A stretch of DNA of 64,000 bases from Favolaschia claudopus (taxonomy: Eukaryota; Basidiomycota; Agaricomycetes; Agaricales; Mycenaceae). Each line of letters begins with the position of its first letter. Within the stretch, counting starts at the first letter, position 1. The DNA is taken from NCBI GenBank assembly GCA_037176885.1, contig JAWWNJ010000236.1, positions 151,873 to 215,872 of the forward strand, written 5' to 3'. This document shows, piece after piece, positions 23,652-34,083 of the stretch. A model generated the notes under the pieces. The model was not told where the DNA came from and did not search any database. It saw nothing but the letters and a program-made list of their open reading frames with translations. Both the position numbers and the translations under genes were made by a program.

Positions 23652-24626
23652 TCAACTCGAATCTCGGAGCTCGGCCATACGACACTCGAGAGCTGAAAGG
23701 CGCAACGGATCGGGGTGAAGACGGAGCACAGCAAGCTCGCGGAATACATCTTCGAGAGGATCAGGCGGCGGCACCAGTGACGATGGTCCTGGACTCGTCG
23801 ATGGAGCGGTCGAAGAAGCCTCAATGCTAGTAGCGGTCGGCAAATGCGCAGAGGCTTTGGGAGCGGTGGGGGCGTCAATTGCAGCTATGGAGATGGGAAT
23901 ACGAGGCAAGGAGTCGGAAATGCCGGGAACAACATAACGAGGGGCAGGAACGTAGCCAGGAATCTGCGTGGGCGAGATAATCGGTGCGCGGTATGTCGTT
24001 GTAGGAGGCGTATAGGAAGAGGGAATTGTGGACGGGGGAACAGGGCGCGGCGCGGCGATGGGGACGGAACGGCGCACGACGAGCGGCGTCCGAAGCTGCT
24101 GTGAACGTGTGTGTGCAAGGAAACGAGCACGGAGATTGTGACCGACGACGGTGTGCGGGACATATAAGCCAGACGGAAGGACAACGCGTCCAAGGGCATT
24201 ACGCTTGCATAATCCGCTGCGGATGTCAGCGAGTACGCGGGGGCAGTGACGGATAAGATGGCGGGGGCTACTGCAATAACTGCACGTGACGGGACGGCGT
24301 GGCGGTGGTGCAGGAGCGGGAGTGCGGAACGACGCAGAGATGAGCTCGATAAGCTTCGATAAGAGCTCTAACAGCTTGGCGAGCGTCGGGGGCGAGTCGG
24401 GAACGTGGGTCATAGTGAGATCGGGGTGAATCGGCGATGTCTGAGATGGGAGAGAAAGGAGCTGCGCACGACGAAGGCGACAGCGGCGAGATACGTGGAA
24501 TGCGAAGGCGGAGGTGGCGTTGGCGTCAACGTAGACACCCGAAACGAACACGACCGAATGCACGATACCACGGTGGGCCACAGAAACACAAGACAAAGCC
24601 TTGAAACCCCTCGCGGTGGGCTCCAA
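23652..24626 (-). CDS. Gag-like protein of element X with CCHC zinc knuckle
   Basis: A 324-codon frame starts directly after the X 5' LTR, overlapping the primer-binding site. It contains a C-x2-C-x4-H-x4-C knuckle (CSYCSSPRHLIRHC) near residue 117, followed by NALGRVVLPSGLYVP, which parallels NPEGKVVLPNGTFVP in the element Y Gag. The rest is Pro/Ser/Ala-rich and ends with a short helical segment (DPLRLSALECRMAEL). It lacks the large helical domain seen in element Y, so it is a reduced Gag. There is no pol region before the 3' LTR. Confidence 0.72.
   Translation of the reverse strand: MEPTARGFKALSCVSVAHRGIVHSVVFVSGVYVDANATSAFAFHVSRRCRLRRAQLLSLPSQTSPIHPDLTMTHVPDSPPTLAKLLELLSKLIELISASFRTPAPAPPPRRPVTCSYCSSPRHLIRHCPRVLADIRSGLCKRNALGRVVLPSGLYVPHTVVGHNLRARFLAHTRSQQLRTPLVVRRSVPIAAPRPVPPSTIPSSYTPPTTTYRAPIISPTQIPGYVPAPRYVVPGISDSLPRIPISIAAIDAPTAPKASAHLPTATSIEASSTAPSTSPGPSSLVPPPDPLEDVFRELAVLRLHPDPLRLSALECRMAELRDSS
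24608..24625 (-). other. Primer-binding site of element X
   Basis: The minus strand reads TGGAGCCCACCGCGAGGG, three bases after the end of the X 5' LTR. It is identical to the element Y site. The matching tRNA was not identified. Confidence 0.65.
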
Positions 24627-24628
24627 AA

Positions 24629-24862
24629 TGATAGACCTGTGAAGCCTCCGGGCGTGGAAAGCAACACAAGGCGTGTGTGTGTGTGCGAGTGGGTCCTAAG
24701 CTGCTTGTGGGCTGGGGCCTGAGTCCACTGCTACGACGGAGGCAGGGAGCGAGAGATGGAGGCGGAAGGCAAGGATGATCTATAGAAACAGGTACAAACA
24801 GAGGTCGTAGCTACAACTACAAATAAATGTGATACGGAGCCAGCGAGGCGCGAGGCTCGACA
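24629..24862 (-). repeat. 5' LTR of element X (234 bp)
   Basis: It begins TGTCGAGCC next to the gtag duplication (24863-24866) and ends CTATCA before the primer-binding site. It matches 23337-23570 almost perfectly, so element X inserted recently. Confidence 0.85.
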
Positions 24863-25368
24863 GTAGAGAACGGTTTCGGGCACCCGCAGTTCAAGTCTAT
24901 GCCAGATACATCGTTCATGACAGTGCGTGCAGCCTGGACCGCAAGCTCGGGGTCCGCAGATCCGAGTTGGAATATCAGGTAAGGTTTCTCGATCGGGTGC
25001 GTCGTGAACATTGCTCGAGATTTTCCATTGAAAGATACAACGCCAGTCGCCGCTGCAATACAATGTTTGCCTTAGTTCACGAAAGATAAAACGAATTCAT
25101 ACGATCAATGACTCGTTCAGCATGCAACATAGCTTTATCGACCATCTCTGGACCCCAGACAAGACTTGCACCATGCTTCAGAGCAAAAAGGCGAGTAGGA
25201 ACTGCTAACGGTCAGATCCAACCACACATGGCCTCCACTTCGAGCTCCGGAGCGAACCATTGGCGCGAGCATTATGCCATTTTTGAAATCTTCCGATGTT
25301 AGATGATCGATTTTAACTCGTTTTGGGGCGCGAGGCGATGGAGACCGTGAAATAGAACGTCTGGACAT

Positions 25369-25974
25369 TGTAGTGAGAATATTTTGTGAGCCCCAACGAG
25401 CTGGAAATGTGGTGGTGAAAGACAAGGGCATACAACGAGCGTTACTGTAACATGTCACAATGCAATCACCTATCAACAGAAATTACCGAACATTTTCAAC
25501 TTGTTCTTTCCCCAAATGCGACAATGCCAACACTCCTGAAATCGTTGGACGTATTGCATGTTCGACAAGAATCTCCAGAATACGGTGCCAAGAGGCAAGG
25601 TAATGGGCGGAACGGGATAGGGAGCATGGGCCGTGCGGATCCGGCTTGCCTGCCACTCGTTATGCCCCAATGACCACCTTTCTCACCGAAATTTTCCCAC
25701 TCGAAGGAGCCCTGGTCCAAATACAAGCGTATTTTGATACAAGACATGACGAGCGTTGGCCAATCTATTTTATTTCTGTTCCGAATACTACCCCGCATGC
25801 TTCGTCGCTCCTGACGGGGCGGCCGGAGCGCAGGTCATATGAAGAGGGAGGGAGTGTTTAAAGCAGCTGCTCCACCCGTCCTTCGGAAACAGAGCTCACC
25901 TCCCGCCTGACAACAGCGTACGTTGACCTCGCTCTTTTCCAACTGCTTTTTGTTCAAGAACATCTCCCACAGCA
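25369..25974. other. Divergent intergenic region
   Basis: This lies between the DUS2 start (minus) and the DUF5695-like pseudogene start (plus), and is a candidate shared promoter region. It holds no gene or repeat that I can support. Confidence 0.35.
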
Positions 25975-27110
25975 TGCGGCGGACGTTCCAGATCATGTTG
26001 ACCGCCTTCATCATGCTCGCGGTACAAATGTACCCCGCAGCTGCGCAGTCCGGGACCCTGGGCTTAGCTGATGGATTTTCGACTTTCAATACTTCAAAAT
26101 TCAATGTTCAGTTGGTCAAGGACTCGCAAACGCTGTATTCCCTCACTCCGGCCGGGTCCTCGTTCAATTTCATTCCGACGGACATGTGCGTTTTTCTGGC
26201 CAGACCGCGATGAGATTCTCCCCGCTCAATCTCCCCTGATCAGGATGACTTCTCGTCAGGCAAATGGGAATTATCATCTAGGTGAGTCTAGATGTTACTT
26301 CGAGTCGACTCTTTGAACAAAATATTTCAGGCGATATACATAACATTCAGAGGTTGGTTCCAATTTCTTCGGGTATCTGATTCGTCGGTTCATGTTCTAT
26401 CGCAGCTCGTAAAGTGGGCTCGACCGCTTGGGTTAGCGGTGATTCGTCGACTTCCCGCAAGAAATTGACACCTGCGACTGTCTCTGGTTCTACTCTTGCT
26501 GCCGCAAATCTTGCTCCCACCTTACCTACAACTTCTCTCTTGAATATAACTCGGCGCTGGGTTTCCGTCAGCTCTGGTGTTCAGCTTCTCTTCGATGTCA
26601 CCAATTCGCAGACAACGGCTGTCGAGATTGGATCTCTGGGAGCTCCTTTGGAGTTCAACAATGTACGAATTCGGCCACTCCACTGACATATATGCTTCAA
26701 CCAATTTCCAGATTTTCACAGGACGCAGTGCAGCTCAAACAAACACTTTATGCAGTCTTTTCGATCCTTACATAGGTCAGGACGCAGGATTTGTTCAGGT
26801 TCGGTCTCTCCTCCGAATTGTCCTGTTTCGTTGATCAATAAAATCATAGGTCACTCCGCTCCTTGGGACTTTGCCGCCGTTGGTGGTCACGCCAGTTGGA
26901 AAGAGCCCGTTAGAAGGCTGGCGCTTCCTTCCAGAATCAACCGCTGCGACACCGTTCTATCAAAGTCAAACATTCGAAGGTATATATGTCATGCGTACTC
27001 GGCAATCCAGCTCACGAAAGCCCAACTTAACTTTCCCATGGATCATTTTGACCGCCAAAACATCTGAATTGGCGACACCAATGTTGAGCTTGCGATGACT
27101 CGGCCGCGTT
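25975..27110 (+). pseudogene. N-terminal fragment of a DUF5695 glycosidase-like protein
   Basis: The frame opens with a signal-peptide-like start (MRRTFQIMLTAFIMLAVQM) and then LGLADGFSTFNTSKF and SRQANGNYHLGDI. Later blocks are TGRSAAQTNTLCSLFDPYIG, DAGFVQVTPLLGTLPPL and VTPVGKSPLEGWRFLPE, as in fungal DUF5695 proteins (predicted six-hairpin glycosidases, secreted). Introns are short GT-AG. Near 26336-26345 the frame has about four extra bases (cata) between DI and the expected TFRARKV, a frameshift. After QSQTFEGIY (about 26980) the family pattern fades and the large C-terminal catalytic part is absent. The gene is therefore broken and truncated. Confidence 0.7.
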
Positions 27111-27145
27111 GCCCTGTCCAGAGCTGATTTAACAGAAATTTCCTT

Positions 27146-27890
27146 TTATGGTAATGCATTTAATCTCGCCGCAACTGTATCATCAATATCAATCAAGCTG
27201 ATGTTCGCATCAGCGGGTGGGGTCTGTCGCGGCAAAGTCAGCCCGCGCTCCGACGCAGCAGCCAAGGCCTCTTGAGCCAAAGCCTGGTGGCGACGAGCCA
27301 CACTCACAAGCTCGTCCACGCTCATATTCTTAATCGCACGCGACACGGTGGATGTGGAATGGGAGCGGAAATCCGGGGGGCTTACAGTGTTTCTGGGATT
27401 TGGTGAATGTGATCCCACATGGTGCGTAGCAACGGTTTCAAAGGCATTTTTATTACTATCCCCCAAAACGCCCCAGTCTACAACTGAAGTCAAGTGCGGC
27501 GAGCTAGGCTCGGGAAGCATCGGCGTGAACGATGGAGCGCGCATCGGGGATGCCGACGGCGAGGTCTCGCTGCCAAACGGCAGCGGTTTCACGATGCGCA
27601 AAGGCATCGGCGTCTCGACGCCCGAAGGCGACGGTGTCTCACCACCCGATGGCAGCGGCAAGTCTACACTAGAGGAAGGTCGTCCACCCGAGACCGCCCG
27701 ACTGTATGATAAATCGGGGGAAACGGGGCGTGCGTTTGTTCAGGAGGCACGGCTCTCCGGTCGGGGAGTTCCAGTGGGGAGTGGGGGAACTCACATTGTC
27801 GGCAGCGCGAGCGGATCTCGAAGCAGGCATTGGAGGAACAATCTGAGTATGCGAGCGGAGAGGGTAGCGGGCGCGGCCAGAGTCAGTCAT
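27146..27890 (-). CDS. Unrecognised Ser/Pro-rich protein, possibly element-derived
   Basis: One frame starts at 27890 (MTDSGRARYPLRSHTQIVP) and stops at 27669. A second frame (27661-27146) continues in the same style (SGGETPSPSGVETPMP) and ends with a helical region (VDELVSVARRHQALAQEALAAA), then acidic residues. The two may be joined by a splice near 27665, which I could not place. A Ser/Pro-rich N-terminus with a helical C-terminus is common in Gag-like proteins, but no zinc knuckle is seen. No function is assigned. Confidence 0.35.
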
Positions 27891-28406
27891 CTGGGTACGT
27901 CGAGCACAAATCAGAGGAGGGGTCGGGGGTAGGCGTAGTCAAGTGCGTCGACAGTCTAGGAGCTTGGAGAGTTCAAAAGATGTGACGGAAGCGAAGGGAG
28001 CTCGAGTTCCGGCACACAAAGATCAACCCAAGGGAACTGGTGTAAGTCCTAGATTGACCAAAGGAAAGCAATCTACGACAAAAGCTAACTACTTATACTA
28101 GAAAATGGAGGCTGTGTATCAGAGTCTTGGCAACGACTCGGGGAAATATCACCGTGAGCAGATGCGAACGTCGATCCGTCACATTGCGACGCGCTGGTGA
28201 TGACAGCTCATTTGAACGTCTTGACTTCCTCCCAAGGGGACTCGGAATCAAAACCTCCCGACCGCGACTACCCAAAACCCACCTGTCAAGACCCCGAAAC
28301 CCAAGAGACCACCACCACCCGGCAATCACTCGGACATACCCAAAGAAGTAATGGATTCACGTAACAAGAGGAGAACGCTCATTGCAAGGCTGAATGTCTC
28401 TGGAAG

Positions 28407-28840
28407 ATGCTGATTGGGTATCACCACCACCTAGTCATATCCATCATTCAGGTTTTGAACACCCCTTGCTTCCTCCTCCCAATTTTCGGCTGGTTCCACT
28501 TTGCCATGCAGGCTGCCAACTCGCTGCATGCACAATATCTTGGTCGTGCAAAGGGTCATGGCTTCCTTGCCTCCTTCACGCTGCTTGGTCGCAAGGGACT
28601 ACACAAGACGTCGACAGAGGGTCCATTCCATGCTCATCTCAATGAAGCAATTCACCATGTTGGTGAGGCAGAGTTCCGAGAGATATGGCGTACCGTGGCT
28701 GCTCAGTCCAAGAGGACGGTCGAGGGTCTCCGCTCAAAAACACCCTCTGAACTAGTTGATCTCGCGACTCGAGCCCTTAGTCACCATGCATCATCGGAGG
28801 CACTCGAGACGATGCGCAGACGGCCAGACCGGGACGAAGT
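28407..28840 (+). pseudogene. DUF6589 protein fragment
   Basis: The frame reads IFGWFHFAMQAANSLHAQYLG, then FLASFTLLGRKGLHKTSTEG and PFHAHLNEAIHHVGEAEFREIW, the central pattern of Agaricomycete DUF6589 proteins. Family similarity starts abruptly near 28400 and stops after about residue 145 (SEALETMRRRPDRDEV, about 28840), where helicase-derived sequence from the opposite strand follows. N- and C-terminal parts are missing. DUF6589 proteins occur in many copies in mushroom genomes and have no assigned role. Confidence 0.65.
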
Positions 28841-28934
28841 GCAGGAGTTTCACACCCAACCTCTCCCGCTTCTCCTGCTGCTCGAGTTGACGTTGAACCC
28901 GTTCCGCTTCCTGCCGATGGCGCTCGTCATCACG

Positions 28935-30576
28935 TCATTGATCGACACGCGCAAGACGACCCAAAATGTCATTGCCGTAGTCCTCGACCAAGCCCCATGA
29001 TCGGGTGGACCTTTCCAGAGAGTTGCAAAGATGTGCGAGGGACGAGAACCGATTGTGCGCTAAGTAGGTGATCATGGTGTCCGTGATAAACACGTCGGAA
29101 GTAAGCCCGCTGCCGGCCCAATCCTTCTCGTACATCTCGGTTGCCCAGCGCTCGACAATTTCCTTGCACTCCGTCAGATGGCCGCCGCGTCGCTTGGCAC
29201 CTGCATCAGTGTCGGAGGCAGCCGCGCGACGCCCGCGTTTGCCATTGTTGTTGGGTGTGGTAGCTGTTGATGACGCAGCACTTTGCGAGTGAGGCGGCGG
29301 GGTGGTCGGATGCGTTTCGGGTGCTTTCGGTGGAAACGGGCCGTCGTTAGCGCAGAGGTCACAGCAGAGAGCATTGGCTAAGACTACATGCAGATATTCA
29401 ATGACATGTACTTCACACGATGAACACAAAATGTTACCTCGTTCTCGGACGGGATTGCCAAAATATTCGTCTGAGACGTCGCGGCGGCAGTCCGGGTCCT
29501 GTGCAGCTGCGTAGTGATGCACACCTGGGTTGAGCTTCTTGCGCCACTGAAGATTGTCGGGGAGCTTGTCGTCGTCGAGCAGAACAGGGAACTCAATCGA
29601 CTCAACCGGTGCATCGTTTGCTTCCGGGCGGTCTCGCGGTGCACTTGCCTCTCCGCCGTCAATTGCGGCTGCATTTGTCGTCTTCTGCTTCTTGCGTATG
29701 GACTTCTTCTGTGCCTGGAAGCACGACTTCTCGACAAGGAAGTGGGCTTGGGCAAAGATCTGTGGATCACGTCCCGCGCGGCCCATCTCCTGCTTCAGCT
29801 GCTCGAGCGAGTCGACAGCCCCGAAGCGGATGACGATTGAGATGTCGGGAATGTCTTGGCCCTGTAGCACATATGAGACCCCGATGCAGAGACTGGAAGG
29901 AAGAGACACATACATGAGACCCAATGGCGGTCGAGACGAGGATCTTGATGGCGCCGCGCTCAAAGCGCCGGATACGCCGACGCAGCGAAGAGGCTGAGCG
30001 TGTCGCGTGAATGTAGTCAATTTTGTGCTCGACAGACGGCGGGTACCTCGACACAATGAACGCGTGGAGAAGTTGCGCCTCCATAACCGTGCCAACGAAG
30101 ATTTGCATCTTCGGCCAGTAGCGAGCCGGTTGGGTGGCGTCCAGAAGGAATGGGACAACCGCGTTCCAGTCAGTCGAGCTGTTCATCAAATGAACACTCT
30201 CAACGATGTTCACGCGATAATTGCCCAGGTTGACATAGAATAGGGAGGTTGTGCGAGCGACCCAGGTCGCTATTAAACCGCTTAGATCTCCACAACGAGC
30301 AGTTTCAGATGTGAGACCCCAGCGACCTAGGAATATCCCAGGACAATACTCTTCTAGGTCGCTTGGAGCCCACACCTGGTATTCATCGCTGCGGAGATCT
30401 GAGCGGTTAAAAAGCGACCTGGGTCGCTCGCACAACCTCTCTAATGCTTTGTGGAAATCGATCTCGAGGGCCGCGCAGATCTCGCGCTCGGCCTCGGGCG
30501 TAATGGTGGCGGATGTGGGAAGAACAGGGACGCGAGTGGGTAGCAGCGAGCGGAGACGGGACAGCAGGTGACCCAC
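28935..30576 (-). pseudogene. C-terminal half of a RecQ-like helicase, with an in-frame MITE
   Basis: Exons on the minus strand are 30576-29914, 29861-29438 and 29383-28935. They encode LLPTRVPVLPTSATITPEA, ALFYVNLGNYRVNIVESV (after the MITE), KIDYIHATRSASSLRRRI, RFERGAIKILVSTAIG, then DIPDISIVIRFGAVDSLEQL and the RecQ motif VI EMGRAGRDPQIFAQAHF. The C-terminus holds two CxxC pairs (CSSC is intronic; CCDLC is coding), as in RecQ-like proteins of mushrooms. Motifs Q, I and Ia are missing, so the 5' half is lost. RecQ proteins unwind DNA 3'-5'; family members of this kind are often subtelomeric or carried by mobile elements. The fragment is preceded by unrelated DNA. Confidence 0.75.
30243..30441. 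mobile_element. 199-bp TA-flanked MITE within the RecQ reading frame
   Basis: The inverted ends gaggttgtgcgagcgaccca (about 30246-30265) and the reverse complement ending at 30439 are perfect over 26 bp. TA flanks the unit at 30241-30242 and 30442-30443. Element plus one TA is 201 nt, exactly 67 codons, and it has no stop codon in the helicase frame. The helicase sequence resumes directly after it. Confidence 0.88.
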
Positions 30577-31047
30577 TCATGATGCCGAGAGGGGTCCCTG
30601 GGAATTAGGAGAAGATACTGGGAACTGCGAATGAACGAGTTCCCAATGTGTCCACCAGTGTAATAGAAAAGGCGAGTTTTCCTATTGTTGTTGAGTTCAC
30701 TAAACCCGTTTGACAGATCCAGTACGATGCGTGAGTCCAAGTAGTCCGGCAGCGCGAAGCGTGACGGTTGGACAGGTGGTCCAGGCGGCCGGCAGTGCGA
30801 GACTTGGCGGCGGCGGGACCGAGACTAAAGCAATAAAGCAGTAGAATGGGCGCAGGTGTGTAGATGGGAGAAGTGAAGTATATTCCTGCTGTATCCCTAG
30901 TTATATACATGATTCGTAACCATAGAAGCATCATCAATGTATCATAACCAAGAGACAAGAGGAATGAAATAATAAATGAAACCGAGGAAACTCACGATCG
31001 TTGAGTATTCCCAAAATGGCCTAATCTTGCTTCCCCATTCATCGGTA

Positions 31048-31797
31048 TAGGGCTCCAGAATGCAGATGCTTACAAATGTCCGTCCGGATGCTTGTAAGCA
31101 CTGTCCAGTCCGTGGCCTCGGACTTCGGGAACCAATCGGGAACGGCCGTCACTGTCATTGTCATGTGACTTCGGACTGCGCGCCGAATGAACTTTTCAAC
31201 TTTGGTTCAACTCAGATTCAATTGGCTCATTTGAACCTCATGTGCTGTGAATAAGCATATATACAGTACCCTACCAACACCTATATACTCAATGGTTGCT
31301 TGCTCATTAAGAAAGAATTCAGTAAACATCAAATTTTGTAAATTACAAGCCTCCTCAAGTTACGAGCACTTTGCCACTAATGCCGGGGCTCAGGGAATGC
31401 CTTGAGCAACTTCAAAAAAAATTACCAGACTTTGTGCTACTACCAGTGTCTTGGATATACTTACTACTACCCAGTGAGTATAGGCTATAGCTGTCAAAAT
31501 TAATGATTCAACAAAAAAGGGCCACTGAGTGTGCAACCAGATTCATGAGGAGCAAAAGGGGTTTGAAGGTGGATATGAGGGCGGTTACTGAGACGGTTCT
31601 GAGGTTCGTCAACTGAATAAGTTGGTTACCCAAATCGGGCGAAAAACTGTTCGAGCCAATAATGTTGCCCGAATTTAGCAAGATTAGCTACTGTAAATGG
31701 GTGAATTGGACGTATCAGACCAGGATGTTGAATTCCCATTCGCACTGAAGCAAGCTTACCCTCCTATGTGGACCATTGTCCACATACCCAACATGTT
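31048..31797. repeat. Dispersed repeat, copy 1 (about 750 bp)
   Basis: From tagggctccagaatgcag to cacatacccaacatgtt this matches 54268-55027 in the same orientation. The other copy has small insertions (about 7 bp near 54418 and 1 bp near 54312). It contains a TATA-like catatatacag (about 31255) followed by a tract resembling a transcription start, so an LTR-like or promoter-bearing element is possible. No terminal repeats or coding capacity were recognised. Confidence 0.85.
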
Positions 31798-32000
31798 ATC
31801 CATGACATATCCCCCCCACTCAACGATTGTGAAGGATCATGAATGGATGCTCAATCAACCACGACGTGAAGATCGACATGGAGAAAGTCAACGCAGTAAA
31901 TTCCTGAGATATGAAGCGGAACTTCGTAGTGGGATGTATAGTCAGGAAGTACGCCGTGAATTGTGTCGCTTGGATGGCAGATAAGGGAGAATAATATTAT

Positions 32001-34083
32001 TTATTGCAGTTTGCAAATATATTGGCACAGCCGCATTTTGATAGATTTTGAGGCGCTACAGTATATGATTTATTTCTCCCTCAGGTCTGGGTGGATTCCT
32101 TTGAGACCATAACCAAAATTCACCATTTCGAGAGGCGCATCCAGCCATACCAAAATTATAGCGAAATACGCGTATCTAAAAATCTCAATATCCTCCAATA
32201 GCCGCTCGGCGCGTAGATTTACACAGCGAATTCAGGGCGCTTTGAGACAAAGTTCAAGGTAAGAACTGTTCATATACCTACTAGCTACACACCTACCAAG
32301 TCTGAAACAAAACGGGCGCGGATTGACGCGACCGCGACGCGTCGAAGAATCATAAGTGACGCAGTCAGTAACGCGTCACAACTCTTTCTCTTTCTACGTC
32401 CATGGCTGAAACCAAACGCAAAAGAAAAGCACGCGACAAGGCCCCCGAAGAACCTCCCAAAAAGAAAGGTCCTGGCCGCCCCCCGAAAAAACCAGAAGCC
32501 CGCACTGAGCCCCACACCGCAAACAGCTAAACTGCCGAAAAAAATCAAGCTAACACTACCAAATCCTACTACCAGCAGCAATCCCCTTGGCTCCGATAAT
32601 TCTGACTCTGAAATTGGAAATGACACCGTCCTAAATCACTCTCTCCCCTCTCGCTCTTCTTCACCTATCGACCCTGATGCTCAAGCTGCTGTCGACGCAG
32701 CAGCGGTAGCTTTACTTGGTCTACGTCGGCGCTCGGCCAGTGAAGGTCAAGAGGACCCTACATATGAAGATTCTGAGCACGAACAGGAGCAGGAGGAGGA
32801 GGAAGAAGAAGAAGAAGAGTATGAACGTACGTTCTCAAAATTCAATTCCATCCAAGAGGTCTTCAGACTGAAACTCATACCAGAATTCGAGGCCGAGTTC
32901 ATCTATCCCATCGACAATGCCACTTATACAATTTCTATTTCGTCCTCCATCACTATGTCCCAGCTTCGCCGAACTCTCGCTGATAAAATGGAAGTCCCTA
33001 AAGCCGAGCTCCATATTGGATATAAACTGAGTTTCTGGCCCAAGGCCAATCCACCTCGCCGCCTCACTGAAGCCAAGCATATTGAAGAGCTCTTTCTTGC
33101 CATCGTCATGGAGAACAGGGAGCGCGAAGGAAAGAAGGGTAAAGGCCGTCAGAAGAAGGTCCAGGTGACAATCGTTGATCTCAGGGAGAAGAACAAGGAT
33201 TCCAAGGAGAAGAGCAAGGGCAAGAGCAAGCACAAGTCACAGAACAAGAACAGAGTACGTTCTCTTCTATTCCTCGCTTGTCACCTTTGCTGAAAGTTTT
33301 GCGCCAGATTGCAGATGATTCTAGCGATGGGGAAGACGATGAAGGAGCGTCGAAGAAGAAAAGCGGTGCCGAGTATCTGCGGGAGCTGAAAGAGGAGCAT
33401 CAGTGCAATAAGCACGGGAATAGTTTTTGCTTGGTGGCGAGTAATGGAGAACACGTTGCTGTTTCCGACAAGCAGCTAAGCCTTTGGAGCCTACTTTTGG
33501 TACGTTTACAGTTTCTCGCTCACGTTTTCTTTGTTGTAACTTTCCTTTCAGTCCGCAGGCGCGCACACATCAATAACTAAGCCGCCCGACTCGATTCCAT
33601 TGAACCTCAACAATGGCTCGATGGCCGCAGCCCCCACTCGACCTGTGAAACAGCAGAATCATCCTCCTCCCCCATTCTACCCGTATCCGCAGTATTACGG
33701 GCCTATGCCCGGATATCCTCCATACCCTCCCCCACACGCTCCAGCTCCGGCTCCAGAAGCAGCCGCAGCCCCTCATGCCGCACAATCTGCAGCGCGCACC
33801 CCGCTGCGTCATGGTCCCAGCCTTGACTCTCAGGACGACGGTAGCCCAGTCTCGTACCCGAAAATTTGCGATTGGCTGTTGGAGCTTGCAGCTGATGATG
33901 AAGATGGTCACGGCTTCCATCGGTTCGGCGATGCCCTGCAGGCAACTGGCTACGTTCGGATCGACCAGCTCGGTGATGAAGGAGATGCTGTGGTGGGGCT
34001 ATTACAGCGCGTCTGCGTCGACATGAAGGAGGGTACGGCAAAATTGTTAGCCCGATATGCGAAGAGAGACTGCAAGAAAATTC
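32001..34083. repeat. Left arm of a 2,083-bp inverted repeat
   Basis: This arm is the reverse complement of 35188-37270; both arms are exactly 2,083 bp and I saw no mismatch in the parts compared, including all encoded frames. The outer border is ttattgcag (32001) and the inner border is gaaaattc (34083). The spacer is 1,104 bp. Confidence 0.95.
32402..34083 (+). pseudogene. Truncated copy of the inverted-repeat gene
   Basis: This is the left-arm copy of the gene described at 35141-36869: exons 32402-33254, 33308-33499 and 33552-34083. The arm border cuts the last exon after KRDCKK, so its final 16 or so codons are lost and the frame runs into AT-rich DNA, ending at 34136. It carries the same frame problem near 32480-32500 as the right copy. 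Confidence 0.75.

Larger units (their letters stand above)
20699..24866 (-). mobile_element. Mosaic of two gag-only LTR elements inserted in DUS2
   Basis: The insertion runs 20703-24862 and is flanked by gtag on both sides (20699-20702 and 24863-24866). Read on the minus strand it starts TGTCGAGCC and ends CATGTCA, that is TG...CA ends. Inside are a complete element X (LTRs 24629-24862 and 23337-23570) and an element Y that shares X's primer-binding site but has a different LTR (20703-21150) and only a partial copy of it upstream (23210-23336). No reverse transcriptase, protease or integrase is present, so both parts are non-autonomous. One pair of duplications brackets the whole mosaic. Confidence 0.8.
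19353..25368 (-). pseudogene. DUS2: tRNA-dihydrouridine(20) synthase Dus2, broken by two mobile elements
   Basis: Dus2 reduces uridine 20 in the D-loop of tRNAs, using FMN and NADPH. The pieces on the minus strand are 25368-25239, 25201-25103, 25052-24863, 20698-20352, 20302-20196, 20143-20084 and 19742-19353. They give NGIMLAPMVRSGA, PTRLFALKHGASLVWGPE, the active-site block GIDLNCGCPKPFST, then HSGMGAALLTNPDL, AKIRLLPSQEDTLKLVE, VIENGDCLGAEDAKRI, then GAHSVMIARAAEANP and TKFCVSQF. A 4.16-kb LTR mosaic (20703-24862) lies right after the active-site block with a CTAC duplication, and a 339-bp MITE (19745-20083) splits the last exon with TA duplications. Counting one copy of each duplication, the pieces sum to 1,323 nt, exactly 441 codons. 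The coding sequence is otherwise well preserved, so both insertions look recent. Confidence 0.9.

Noticed and set aside
20703..24862. Autonomous LTR retrotransposon
   Set aside because: No protease, reverse transcriptase, RNase H or integrase motif is present on either strand; only Gag-like frames were found.
28935..30576. Functional RecQ helicase
   Set aside because: ATP-binding motifs are missing and the 5' half is absent; it also contains a MITE.
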